Part shown: in pieces, positions 1 to 10,562 of the stretch
Position numbering within the stretch: position 1 is the stretch's first letter
How the letters are laid out: every line of letters begins with the position of its first letter
Assembly: GCF_016859285.1 (NCBI RefSeq)
Contig: NC_053415.1
Location: forward strand, 21,047,001 to 21,111,000
Length of the DNA stretch: 64,000 nucleotides
Source: Xiphias gladius
Taxonomy: Eukaryota; Chordata; Actinopteri; Istiophoriformes; Xiphiidae
Direction of reading: 5' to 3'
Position numbers and translations under genes: made by a program
The notes under the pieces: model-generated
Told to the model about the DNA's origin: nothing
Databases searched by the model: none
The model's input: only the letters and a program-made list of their open reading frames with translations

Positions 1-64
1 AAACTTAATAAAAACATGTCAAAACCCTAAAAACAAATTGTTAGACGTCTAGGGACATCACCAC

Positions 65-66
<2 letters not shown>

Positions 67-132
<66 letters not shown>
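67..132. repeat. (CA)n microsatellite
   Basis: A perfect dinucleotide CA array of about 33 units. A second, interrupted CA patch follows at about 200-246. Confidence 0.97.
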
Positions 133-134
<2 letters not shown>

Positions 135-1267
135 GGCAGTCCAGTCTCATGGTGACCGGGCCATGTGGCTGACTGTGGGGAGTTATGGATCGTAGTTTAC
201 ACACACACATTCAAACACACATGAACACACACACACACACACACACTGAGGCTGCAGCGCTACATCACTCCCTCGTTGTCACTGATGACACTGATCATGT
301 TCTGCTCTACCACTCTGATACTGTTAATTGATTGTAAATTGATCAGTTATCGCTCCCTCACACTTCTTCATGGTCCTAAAACCAGTTCTCCGCTAATACT
401 AAACCTAAGCAGGTTTTTTGGGCGTGTAGTGAAACTGGAAAATCGGCAACGTTAGATGAGCTAAAAGACAGAATACAGCCTAAATTCACTGTTGTGGTCG
501 GACACGATGTTCCACATTGCATCGCACAAAGGAAACAGAGGTGCTTGCCTCAGCTGTTGGTGTGGAGAAGATGTCAGTCAGAGGCATGAATAAGACCAAT
601 AGCAAATTAAAAATGCCCGTTGTTGCAGCTGAGAACAAAACACAATGCCACAGTTGCTGAATTCACCCACAATTGATCCAGAATCCAAAAGTGACTTAAT
701 TAGAGCAGCAGGTTGTATTATTATTATAAATTTTCTCAACAGTATAATTGCACGTGCATGTCACATCACCTGGTGATAGGATAATTCTTACAAAAATGCC
801 CACTGGGAGTCGGCCTTGTAGTGCTCCAACATCATCTATTCAGAAAATTAATGGGACTTTTACCTCAAACACCAGGGGCACCCGAAATATCTCCTCCTTC
901 TTTGAAACTCTACTGTATGAAATCTGCATGTATGTTCCATGATTTTACGTCAGCAAAAAACAGTAACACATTCAGATTTATTGTGTACTAACTGCAAATT
1001 GCATGGGCTGGTAATCTGAAATTCTTTCATACCACTACTTTCATACTGCTAATATAGTGGGTACAATACCTGAGGTTTGGTACTGACACAAAACACTGTC
1101 TGTCTACCTGACAGCTCAGGTCTCACCTCCCTGACAGACAGACAGGCAGGCTGCTGGGTAAGTGAAGGATGAATTCATGTGCAGAAATTAACAACAACAG
1201 CTGATCCATTTTTATAGAAATATGTAATCAGCACACGCAAACACACATAGCATGCTGACAGGCTGAC

Positions 1268-1268
<1 letters not shown>

Positions 1269-1325
<57 letters not shown>

Positions 1326-1345
1326 TGTGTTTGTGTGTGTGTGTT
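1269..1345. repeat. (GT)n microsatellite, interrupted
   Basis: About 25 GT units, then interrupted GT units. It lies about 75 bp from a CA array (1419-1482) of opposite polarity, so the two arms could pair as a hairpin. Confidence 0.95.
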
Positions 1346-1414
1346 AATCTCCTCACACTGAGAGACTCTAATAACCCCCCACGGGCCGAACCAACTGCTC
1401 TCTACTACTGCCAA

Positions 1415-1418
<4 letters not shown>

Positions 1419-1482
<64 letters not shown>
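1419..1482. repeat. (CA)n microsatellite
   Basis: An uninterrupted CA array, opposite in polarity to the GT array at 1269-1345. A third array, (AC)n, lies at 1540-1578. Confidence 0.96.
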
Positions 1483-1487
<5 letters not shown>

Positions 1488-1538
1488 GGCTTAATGACAT
1501 TAGGTTGGATGAAATACAGCAAAACAGATTGGCTTCAA

Positions 1539-1539
<1 letters not shown>

Positions 1540-1578
<39 letters not shown>
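1540..1578. repeat. (AC)n microsatellite
   Basis: A perfect array of about 19 units, the third of a cluster within 310 bp. Confidence 0.95.
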
Positions 1579-1580
<2 letters not shown>

Positions 1581-2329
1581 TATTTACACCTTCATTCTGC
1601 TCCACTAACCAGTTCTGTTGGAATAGATTTCAACCAAAAACTAACACACAACACAGGACAGTAACAAAATAATACCATAATATCACCACAACATGACCAA
1701 ACCAGAGATTGTTAACGTTTAAAAGATCTGTAACACTATCTATTCCAAACTGGAGAAAGCTCTTTTTAGACCCATCAGTTTCATACACTTCTCTTCTCGC
1801 GGAACAAAAATTAAAACTGTGGGTCTTTATATGTTTGTGGTCTGTTTTAGCTTGCTGGAGATGTAGCTAGCCTGAAAACAAGCTTCTGCTGCTGTTTATC
1901 ATCACACTGAAAGAAGTCTCTTTCTGCAGGCGTCTGCTGTGATCTGAGCTGCAGAAAGCCAACATGGATGAGATACTGTATGAGGATTGGTGGCGGCCTG
2001 CACCTACAGTCAGTTCAGGTTGTCAGGATGGAGACTGACTCTTAATGGATTCACAAATTCTAACAAGACAAGGTCAAATATAATATGGCTGGACCACCCC
2101 TTATCTGTTTGCTTCTCTCTAACTGTCTGTGCTCACATATACGGTATATACAAAATCATAAGTTATAGACAACGGCTCCGCTGTGATTTCAGATATATTT
2201 ACTTGTAAACTGGTCAATCAGAGAGAAGCTCATATCACAACTATGTCAGCTGCCACATGGTCAATTGAATGAGACTGATAGAGAGGTGTACGTGCGGAGG
2301 GAAAGCCTGACCTCACACTCCCAAGGTAA

Positions 2330-2620
2330 TACTAGTGACTCTCTCCTATGGAAAGTACGTAAGGTTTTTCCAAAAGGTTGCTAGATTTGTCGCTAGGTGC
2401 TTTATGAAGAAAAGTCGCCAAAGGGGTCTGAAAAGTCGGTAAATCTAGAGACAAAGGTGCTAAGTTGGCAACACTGCCTATAAATGCCCCACTGATGATG
2501 CAATAGAAACCATTTGTACCAATTAATTTTGAAAGAGCAACGGCCAATGGGGAAACTCCAACACTTGGACAGTCGACCAATGGCGTCACTTCATCAGTCA
2601 CTCACTCACTCACTCAGTCA
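2330..2620. repeat. dispersed repeat fragment, family unnamed
   Basis: An AT/GC-mixed stretch with a run of phrases about 'gtcgctaaa/ttggcaacactgcc' that resembles an interspersed repeat common in teleosts. It is open on the minus strand for 89 codons, but the translation has no recognisable domain. The assignment rests on memory of the repeat type and not on an alignment. Confidence 0.35.
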
Positions 2621-4014
2621 CAGACATTCGCCTTTATAGGTCTGGCCAACCGTTGTGGTCCAGCCAAAAATCCATTTTTGCACGTTATTTAAAAACATAA
2701 TGCTGGCAGACTTAATAATGCATTCACCTCATAAAGCATGACATATTTCTCTCCCATATATGATAGTACATTAGCTACTTTCAACAATAAAAAGCATCAA
2801 TTTTGGTATTGATATTGGTGATTCTGGCCCTTGTATTACTCGGTATTTGACTGAAACCAAATTTTTTGGTATTGCCTACCCTTAATGAATCCAAGTCCTA
2901 ATATTCGCACAACAGTAGTGGATGGAGACACACAGTTATTTTCTTTTGACAATTTTTGTGAAAAATCAATATAAATTTGTCATTGTGAAAGTCTATATTT
3001 TTATCATGAACACTAGTGTTTTTTGTGAAATGACATCTGATAAAAAATTGGGAGTAATATCATAAATTAGGAAAAAAAAATGAATAAAAAATAAACTAAG
3101 ACACAAGCACAAATTAATTCAACAACTGATTTGCGTATTTGATCTTGCGGTTTTCTATTATCATCATCTTCCTCTCCCTTTTCTTGCCTAATATTTTCAT
3201 CTCTTCTGGCTGACATGACACTTTACCAATGGTAAATTTTCAGGTTCCATATCTTCTCCTTTCTTTTTATTTATGGTGCGTAGGTTGTTTGCTGCTTATA
3301 TACAGCAGGTCTGATACAGAAATGATGATAGGATCACATTAGATGACCTGCATATTCATGAAACTTAAGGGAACCACCACTGCTTTATTTTAGGTTTAAT
3401 GTCAGTTTAAGAGTACGTCTGCCTCAAGCAGGATCTAAATCAATCAAAGGTTACTTTGTTAAACCACGACCTAGCAACATGAATTATAGAGGGCAGCAAG
3501 ATGAAAGACGTAAACTGTACTGTACATTAAATTTTGTTTTCATGCTGAAATACTAAACATTTCTTTTTGTTGTTTACAACACTTGTGCTTTGTGATGGAT
3601 GTATATTTAATATAGAGTACATCTAACAGACACAGTTAAATAAGTAAAGTTACTTTAAAGTGTATTCAGCATCACAGACAGCTGGCATTAAGAAGCTCTT
3701 AAGTACTCCTTTGGGAAACGCTTGTAGAAATTTCAGAGCGTTCATAGAAATGCTTTTAGAAGAACCTCTTGACTTCTAAGATTTATCGTCATTGGGAAAC
3801 AGGGCTCTGGTTAAATTTCCTACCTCCGATAAAGAGCCATGAGAGGCATCCAAATTGTTCCCCACACAGTGGATTTGTGTGTCCAGATGTCAAGTTTCAG
3901 GTGGTCTCAACATGACAGAACTTCTCCATTACAGCACCAGCTGCCTCAACATACACACAGTCTGTCTGCCTGTCAGCAATGATCATATGACAACCTGCCA
4001 CTGTGGTAGCTGAC

Positions 4015-7000
4015 CTGTGGGGGTCTCGGGGGTGATGGGAGTCCAGGTCAGTCTGGTTTGGGTGAGCAGGACGTCGTGACTCTTCTTCCCCAGTTTGAAG
4101 ATCCCACGCAGCACAACACACTCACTGACACACACACAAACAGACAATGAAGTGACTGATAAATCAATCAGTAGGTCATAGTGATGATTAGGGCTGTAAC
4201 TAACGATTATTTTCATTATCAATTAATCTATCTATTATTTTCTCAATTAACTGAGTAATCGTTTGGTCTATAAAATGTCCACAAATAGTGAAAACGATCT
4301 GTTATAATTTACCACAGTCCAAAAAGATGTATTCAGTTGTCTGTTTTTGTCCGACCAACAGGCCAAAATGGAAAGATATTCAGCTTACACACATATATGA
4401 CTAAATAATAACTAAAACAATAAAAAAATTATCAAAATAGTTGGCGGTTTTGTTTCTGTTGGTCGACTAATCGATTAGATGACTTCTGTTGGTCATCAGT
4501 GACTCTAAAACAAACCAAACACCTGAACTAAGCATTGAGCAATAAGTTTTATGTTCCCTCACAATATGTTTTGCTTCCCCTCTGATCCATAGATAAAGAC
4601 TGAGTCGTAGTTATCTCTTTACACTCTCTTTTATCACAACCAGCTGCTGCCGTGGCTAATTGTAAAACAAGATTGAAGACATCAACACTATGGTATAAAA
4701 CATATGAACTTGTGTAGTAAACAAAAATTGTAAACAAAGCACAATATTTTTAGCCACCTTTTGCTTTGATAACAGCTTTGCACACTCTTGGCATTCTCCC
4801 AGTCAGCTTCATGAGGTAAACACCTGGAATGCTTTTCCAACAGTCTTGATGGAGTTCCCGGATGTGCTGAGCACTTGCTGGCTGTTTATCCTTCAGTCTG
4901 CAGTCCAACTCATCCCAAACCATCTCAATTGAGTGTAGGGCAGGTGATCTTGGAGGCCAGGTCATCTGTATGCAGCACCAAATCACTCTCCTTGGTCAAA
5001 TAGGCCTTACATAGACTGGAGGTGTGTTTTGGGTCATTGTCCTGTTGAAAAAAAAGTGATGGTCCCATTAGGGGGAACCAGATGGGATGACATGTTGCTG
5101 CAGAATGATGCGGTAGCCATGCTGGTTAAGTGTTCCTTGAATTCTGAATAACTCGCCAACACCAGCAAAGCACCCCCACACCATCACACCTCCTCCATGC
5201 GTCAAGGTGGTAACCAAACATGCAGATACCATCCGTTCACCTTCTCTGCGTCTCACAAAGACACAGGCCAAATCATACGTTTCCACTGGTCTAATGTCCA
5301 ATCCTTCTGTTTCTTATTCCAAGCAATATTCCTCTTCTTATTGGTCTCCCTTAGTAGTGGTTTCTTTGCAGCAATATCGACCATGAGGCCTGACTCATGC
5401 AGTCTCCTCAGTTGATGTGGAGATGTGTCTTCTACTTGAACTCTGGGGAAATTTGATTTGGGCTCTAATCTGAGGTGCTGTCAACTGGGGATTTCTGAGG
5501 CTGGTAACTCTAATGGAGTTATCCTCTGCAGCGGAAGTAACTCTTGGTCTTCCTTTCCCAGGGCGGTCCAAATGAGTGCCAGTTTCATCATAGCATTTTA
5601 TGGTTTTTGTGACTGCACTTGAAGAAACTTAAAGAAGTTCTTGAAATTTTCCTGATTGACTGACCTTCATGTCTTACAGAAATGATGGACTGTCGTTTCT
5701 CTTTACTTAGTTTGGTTTTTGCCATAATATAGATTACTTTAGTAGTCGCATAGGGCTATTTGCTGTACACCAGTGCTACCTCGTCACAACACAACGGAGG
5801 GTCTCAAAAACATTAAGAAGGCAAGAAATTCCAACAATTAACATTTGACAAGGTGCACCTGTTAACTGAAAACCATTCTAGGTGACTACCTTATAGAACT
5901 GGTTAAGATACTGCCAATAGTGCGTCAAGGTGTTATCACTGACTGCTTTGGGGACTCTAAAATATGAAACATATTTTGGTTTGTTTAACACGTTTTTATT
6001 TATTACATAATTAGTTTTATGTAAAAAAGTTTTTTTTATCATAGTTTTGATGTCTTCAGTGTTGTTCTGCAATGTAGAAAATAGTGGCAATGTCTGATGT
6101 GTTCTGTGTTAGTGGTATTTGTTTTGATGTTCGGCTGTATGTTGTGTTTTGTTATGTATGTGAGGCAGAGTACACCTAACACTAGCTACATTAAGGGGTT
6201 TTGTGTGGACGGTGAATTGACATGATTGCGCCCACTGGGCATTGTATTGAAGCTACCGTATTCCTGAAATCCTGAAATGTATTGACACATCTGTCATATC
6301 TGATAGAAGGACCTCAAGTTGGGTAACGATTTCTTCTTCACTCTTGTTAAAAGGAGCAGTCAAGAGTAGCTACAGTACAGCTACCGTAGCTAGAGCTGTA
6401 CTGTAGCTACCATATCGATAGCCATATCCATATCCATAGCATCATAGATACAACCACAAATACAGCTGTAGTTAACCATCTCCACAGCCACAGCGTCACC
6501 CAGCACAGCCAGGCGGAGCAGCCGCAGTTGTGCTCACAGCTGGTGGCAGTATATTGTTGGAGTTCGGCCTTTTGAAGGAGAAATGAGAAATAAATGCAAC
6601 CTGTAAAGTGTCACATCATCTCTTCTTTCTGTGGTGTCCACAGAGTGTTTTCCAAAACTGGCAGTGTGTTAGACCTGGACTGTTCCTGTGGATCAGGAGG
6701 TATACAAAAAAATATTGCGAGGGAACACACAAAACAATTTTCAGATAAGAAAAATTCCCACCGTGCTATTCCCACTATTGAATAGAATTTATCTCAACCA
6801 GAGGAGCAAGTGGTTCTTTGGCTGATCTGAAAGCAGTTAGATGCATTTTTATAGTTTTAGCTACATGCTGAAGCATCAGTCATTTAATAGGATCCATTCT
6901 TTGAATGTTTTGACTGCAGGGCTTTTACTTTGAAAGCGTTGTCTGATTTGTTTTTTATTCTTTACCTGAAGTGAAGGATTCACGGTTCTTCTTTCACTAA

Positions 7001-7123
7001 ACTCAACCTTAACTCTGCTCTTTCCTTTGGAGTCATCAGTGTGTTGTATGAGCCATTCAGATATCTCTGTGCTTCTGTTTAGAACCTGGACCTGAAGGAA
7101 CCTCAGAGGAACCACTCACCTGT

Positions 7124-7157
<34 letters not shown>

Positions 7158-7313
7158 CTCCACCTCCACCTCCACCTGCTGCTCTGCTTCCTCTTGTTCC
7201 CGCTTCTCCTTCTGGCCCTTCTTCTTCTTCTTCCCGCTCAGTTTCTCTTTCTTCTTTTTCTTCTTCGTGCTGTCTCTCGGCTCTCCCTCCGGCTTCTCCT
7301 CAGGCTCCGACAT
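4015..7313 (-). CDS. cerkl: Ceramide kinase-like protein (CERKL), 5' two coding exons, partial
   Basis: CERKL is a diacylglycerol-kinase-family protein related to ceramide kinase. Its loss causes retinal degeneration in humans; its substrate is unsettled. Exon 1 is 7313-7120 (194 nt). It starts at ATG 7313-7311 with MSEPEEKPEGEP, followed by two lysine-rich tracts (residues about 16-37) and a Glu/Val-rich acidic tail, and ends GACAG/GTGAGT. Exon 2 is 4124-4015 (110 nt) and encodes ECVVLRGIFKLGKKSHDVLL followed by an RLTW-P-TP-TG segment. This aligns with the start of the human CERKL PH-like region (ILLRGIFEIGRDSCDVVL). Phases fit: exon 1 ends in phase 2 (AG) and exon 2 begins with T, giving Ser. 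Exon 2 ends in phase 1, as human CERKL exon 1 does (coding position 238). The human counterpart is a single exon, so intron 1 (7119-4125) is an extra intron or the true start differs. The lysine tracts could act like the basic nuclear-localisation stretch of human CERKL. The homology of exon 2 is strong; exon 1 is assigned from the matching phase, strand and CpG promoter. Confidence 0.78.
4190..4500. repeat. dispersed repeat, 'GGCTGTAACTAACGATTATT' family
   Basis: It starts 'gggctgtaactaacgatta', continues through alternating ATTAATC motifs and ends with a partly inverted GTCGACTAATCGATTAG. Related degenerate copies lie at about 11216-11400, 29932-30000, 30541-30690, 32660-32900, 33995-34085, 44455-44540 and 44785-45080. 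The near-palindromic termini and dispersed copies suggest a MITE-like non-autonomous DNA element. I cannot name the family with certainty. Confidence 0.6.
4660..6090 (-). mobile_element. Decayed Tc1-like DNA transposon with long terminal inverted repeats
   Basis: It lies inside cerkl intron 1. Minus-strand pieces of a Tc1/mariner transposase are visible. 5301-5068 carries the GGGVMVWGCF..G....FRIQGTLNQHGY block, and 4986-4750 carries the WPP.SP....IEMVWDELD.R.K block ending in CKAVIKAKGG. The frame is broken between these blocks and toward the N-terminus (5750-5300), and the usual PDLNP motif before the last catalytic Glu is altered, so it is inactive. Both ends carry related inverted arms of roughly 130-200 bp: left about 4662-4850, right about 5880-6085, sharing 'gatgtcttca' and 'caatgtagaaaa'-type sequence and part of the C-terminal coding region. 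This is the long-TIR arrangement known for some fish Tc1 elements. The outermost ends are eroded. Confidence 0.88.
6366..6410. repeat. Perfect 17-bp inverted repeat (hairpin)
   Basis: Arm GTAGCTACAGTACAGCT (6366-6382) and its exact reverse complement (6394-6410) are separated by an 11-nt loop. The loop itself contains GTAGCTA. No T-run follows, and no gene is adjacent; the site is in cerkl intron 1. Confidence 0.9.
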
Positions 7314-7610
7314 GTTTATGAACGCAACCAAACAAACAAACAAACAAACAAACAAACAAACAGACAGAGTCCCTCTCTGATAAACAAAGCGGCAGATAAA
7401 CGTGCAGTAAGCTGATCACCACCAGCAGGTTACGGTGTATTTCCGGGGTCTCGTCGCTATGGAGACTGGCGTCCGCGTTACAGTGTGGACTCGCAGCTCG
7501 GGCGCGCGGCAGAGCTAGCGGTGGGTAATCCGCGGGCGTGCGCGCTCCCGCGTTGCCGAAGTGAGTTTGAAGCTGCGTCTTTTCCATCAGTTTTATGATC
7601 GGTCAGAGAG
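7314..7610 (-). promoter_or_regulatory. cerkl: cerkl promoter / 5'UTR CpG-rich segment
   Basis: Directly upstream of the cerkl start codon on the minus strand there is first an (AAAC)n/(GTTT)n tract at about 7327-7361. Beyond it is a CpG-rich block (about 7440-7570, with GGCGCGCGGC and CCGCGGGCGTGCGCGC) that contrasts with the AT-rich surroundings. This is what is expected of a TATA-less CpG-island promoter. No TATA box was identified, and the transcription start is not defined by the sequence. Confidence 0.6.
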
Positions 7611-7611
7611 C

Positions 7612-7790
7612 TGCATCGGTGAGAGAAGTATTCAGCTCCTCTGCTTAGGTGAAAGTACTAATACCAAACATTAAAAATACTGCAAGTTGCAAGTAAAATT
7701 GCAAGAAAAGTCCTGCATTGAAAATATAACTGAAGTTAAAGTATGTGAGTATTATCAGTAAAGTGTACTTGAAGTAAACCCAGCAAACCT
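7612..7790. repeat. dispersed 'AAGTATTCAG..AAAGTACT' repeat, 5' part
   Basis: It begins 'gagaagtattcagctcct' and continues with the AAGTA/TACTT-rich sequence that I recognise as a very common percomorph interspersed repeat. Further pieces of the same family lie in the 28.6-31.3 kb region. It is non-coding. Confidence 0.6.
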
Positions 7791-7811
7791 CATACTGAGC
7801 ATAAAATAATG

Positions 7812-8345
7812 CTCATATCACAGCAACTGTAACTTTTAATGTAGTTTATATTACAGGGTTGTTGTAATTTTACTATTACCGTCATCTGAATTGCATGCTT
7901 ACTGTTACAAACACAAAATGTATTTAAAATAAGAAGACAATAAGCTGTTACTGTTAAAAAAAACAAAAACAAAAAAACATTTAATTCATCAACATCACAG
8001 ACAAGGACATTGTTGCATCACACAGTGTTAACCCTTTTCTACTATTTAACAACAAGCACCCAGTATATACATTTTGTAATAAGCCTTTTCAATATACATA
8101 ATCTGTAAAAACATCTCAAACATACAGTGTACAATACAGAGCACAGTAAATAAAATATCGAACATGCAAAACTGAAATGGTTTCGGTAAATCTCGCCTAT
8201 GAACATCAGAAAACTGGTATATTAGCATTCAAATTCCAACCTAACGTTAAAGCTGCATTCAAAAAACTACTGTATATAAACTGTTAATCTAAAAACATGG
8301 AATTAAAAGCCCACTCTTACTGTCTCTTAAAGCTCTACAGAGTGT
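7812..8345. repeat. left arm of a ~550-bp dispersed inverted repeat pair
   Basis: The reverse complement of 24408-24975 matches this segment along its length. Examples are 'gaaatggtttcggtaaatct' here against 'gaaatagtttctgtaaatct', and 'cactcttactgtctct' followed by CTCTA-AGAGT at the 3' end of both. I compared them by eye over several blocks; identity looks roughly 75-85% with small indels. The copies are inverted and flank neurod1. Confidence 0.8.
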
Positions 8346-8399
8346 TTTTTTTAACCAATTTGACTCATTGTTTTATCGTTTTATTTACAACACATGTCC

Positions 8400-8640
8400 T
8401 GTCTGATTCAGGGTCTCAGACAGTTAATTTTCAGTGAAAAATCTCTAAAAACCCACCGTACACCGCCAAAAATCAGACAGACAAAGTTGGCAGGTAGCTG
8501 GTGAACATAGTGCGGCGTTTAGCGGCTAAAGAGCCAGATATTTCCTTAAGGAGTTGGGAAAGACCAAAAACAGAGCTAAAAGAGAGTGAACATTGCCCTT
8601 AAATTCATCAGGTGGACATAAATACACAGGTTATTCTGTT
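8400..8640 (-). repeat. dispersed repeat shared with 17340-17900 and 42205-42720
   Basis: The reverse complement of about 8495-8625 matches 17500-17640, sharing 'agctctgtttttggtcttt' and 'ggaaatatctggctcttt' followed by GCTAAACG. It is a partial copy of a family also present in neurod1 intron 1 and itprid2 intron 5. Confidence 0.75.
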
Positions 8641-10286
8641 CCTGTTCCTTGGATGTGCGTTTTCCTTTTTATTTGGAATTTAAGCTCACAAATCAAGCCA
8701 GGAGATGCAAAAAGACAGAGTGAGAAAAAGAGCAATGCAATCATTTTATGAAAAAGCTGTGAAAAATGAATGGGAGCTTCCCAGAGATTAAACCTGGGGT
8801 GGATAATAATGATAATAACTCTGACATGTAAGGTGAAGAAGGTAACGTCAGGCATGGAAGAACATGACATGACCCACTCTCCAACAAATGTGGAAGTTCA
8901 AAGCAGCATCCCATCATGTATAAAGAACCAGCAATACTTTAATTATTTTCTTGTATCCGTAAACTTGGTGAGACGAAGTGTCGTTATTCCATGCAGTCAA
9001 GATGTCCCACAAAAATAAAGCATAAGAAAAAAGTAGAATTGTTGAATGCGCCTTCAGTTGGTGCCATGCTTGGTTAGTTTTCACAATCAAGGACTGCTAC
9101 TGTATTCTGGTTTATAGTAATTCTCGCTGACAGGTCGGTTATCAGTCGGTTTTCGTGGTCAAGGAGTTTTACAGCAACAGTTTGTATGTGACACCAACGG
9201 CAAAGCACCGCTAATGACACAATGCTACTGCTGTTAATGTTACAGTGAATATGTGCAGTTGTGCAGCAATATCCTGTTGATAATAGAGTAATATTACCCT
9301 TAAAATGTGCACAATTTCTAAAAGTGTAGACTCTAAATCGTGTTACAAATCTGGTTGTGTACAGATTAAGGTGTGGTCTAGATATTCTGGTATAATAGAA
9401 TCATTGGAGGTGAGTCCATTATTGTCATTTTGTCAGCACGTGGGAATAAATTACAATTTACCCAGTGAGCAAAAAGAGAGGCGGCTCCATTACAATGTCC
9501 TTGTGGTCGGTTTAACCCATGATTAGGTTAGTTTCAAGTAAGTTCTAACAGAGTGTGAAGAGCCGGTACCGCTGTTATGGTCACCTGTAGGTTAGTGTAC
9601 CTTGAGCACTGATCGCGGAAGCTGGCGTCATGCTGTATATGATTTTAGCAGACACCTGCCAACCAATCAGAAAGCAGTATGTGCCCTGGCTGTGGTGCGT
9701 ATGCCATTTTATGAGCTACAAACACACAGCGTGTGTGTTGATGACAGATGGCTGAGTTTAAGCTGCTTTAATCAGTGTTATGATCAGCCAACAGACTGAA
9801 ACACAAAACCTCTATCACAAAGACTACTGCTAATACTGCTATTAATACTGCTAATACTGCCGCTGCTACTACAGTAGCTGTATTCTGAGTTTAATGAGAA
9901 ATGTCCGCACAAAGTTTATATGAATAATTTTTCTCAAATTAAGAATAAAAAGTGAATTTCAGATTGAGCAGCTCGGCTTTTTCAAGCAATTTTCATTTGA
10001 ATTTTCTACAGATCTCAAATTGTATCTGTCCAGTGTCTTATCATTTGTTTTGAAGCCAATTTTCTTAGTATTGTGACCAAGTATCTTGATACATTTATTC
10101 CAGATATCTGTATCTAGTATTTGTTATACTTAAATTATGTTCTGGAAATAGTTTCCTGTTCTGTGTGAACAGGATGGATGAATCTTTATGCTACTGTCTG
10201 ACTTTCTCTCGTTATTATTCCACTTCAACATGGGGGCTAAATGGTGGGATATGGCCACCATATTTTCCCTATTGACTTACACACTT

Positions 10287-10289
<3 letters not shown>

Positions 10290-10358
<69 letters not shown>
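10290..10358. repeat. (AC)n microsatellite
   Basis: A perfect array of about 34 units, paired with a second same-polarity array 120 bp downstream. Confidence 0.97.
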
Positions 10359-10361
<3 letters not shown>

Positions 10362-10479
10362 GCAAGACAGCAGTATGTATGGAGAGGGGCTCTCATGCAT
10401 AAACAAGATCATTTTCATAAATTAAAGTCTTGCCTGCAGAACGAACATCTGTGCCCTTCACACAGACACAAACACAACA

Positions 10480-10480
<1 letters not shown>

Positions 10481-10557
<77 letters not shown>
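10481..10557. repeat. (AC)n microsatellite
   Basis: A perfect array of about 38 units, with the same polarity as the array at 10290-10358. Confidence 0.97.

Positions 10558-10562
<5 letters not shown>

Larger units (their letters stand above)
1..4014 (-). other. cerkl: cerkl intron 2 (partial), non-coding
   Basis: This stretch follows the donor of cerkl exon 2 on the minus strand (AG/GTCAGC, donor GT at 4014-4013). I looked for the next conserved CERKL segment, the PH-like region leading into the kinase fold, and did not see it, so exon 3 probably lies left of the window. The intron carries several CA/GT microsatellites, a dispersed-repeat fragment at about 2330-2620 and AT-rich sequence. 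The open frames through the CA/GT arrays are low-complexity artefacts. Confidence 0.6.

Noticed and set aside
1175..1672. Open frames reading Cys-Val or Thr-His repeats
   Set aside because: They are translations of CA/GT microsatellites, as are similar frames at 10188-10589, 21287-21607, 37575-38090, 50397-50956 and 57269-57528.
2332..2601. 89-codon minus-strand frame as a possible cerkl exon
   Set aside because: The translation does not resemble the next conserved CERKL segment, and the DNA resembles a dispersed repeat.
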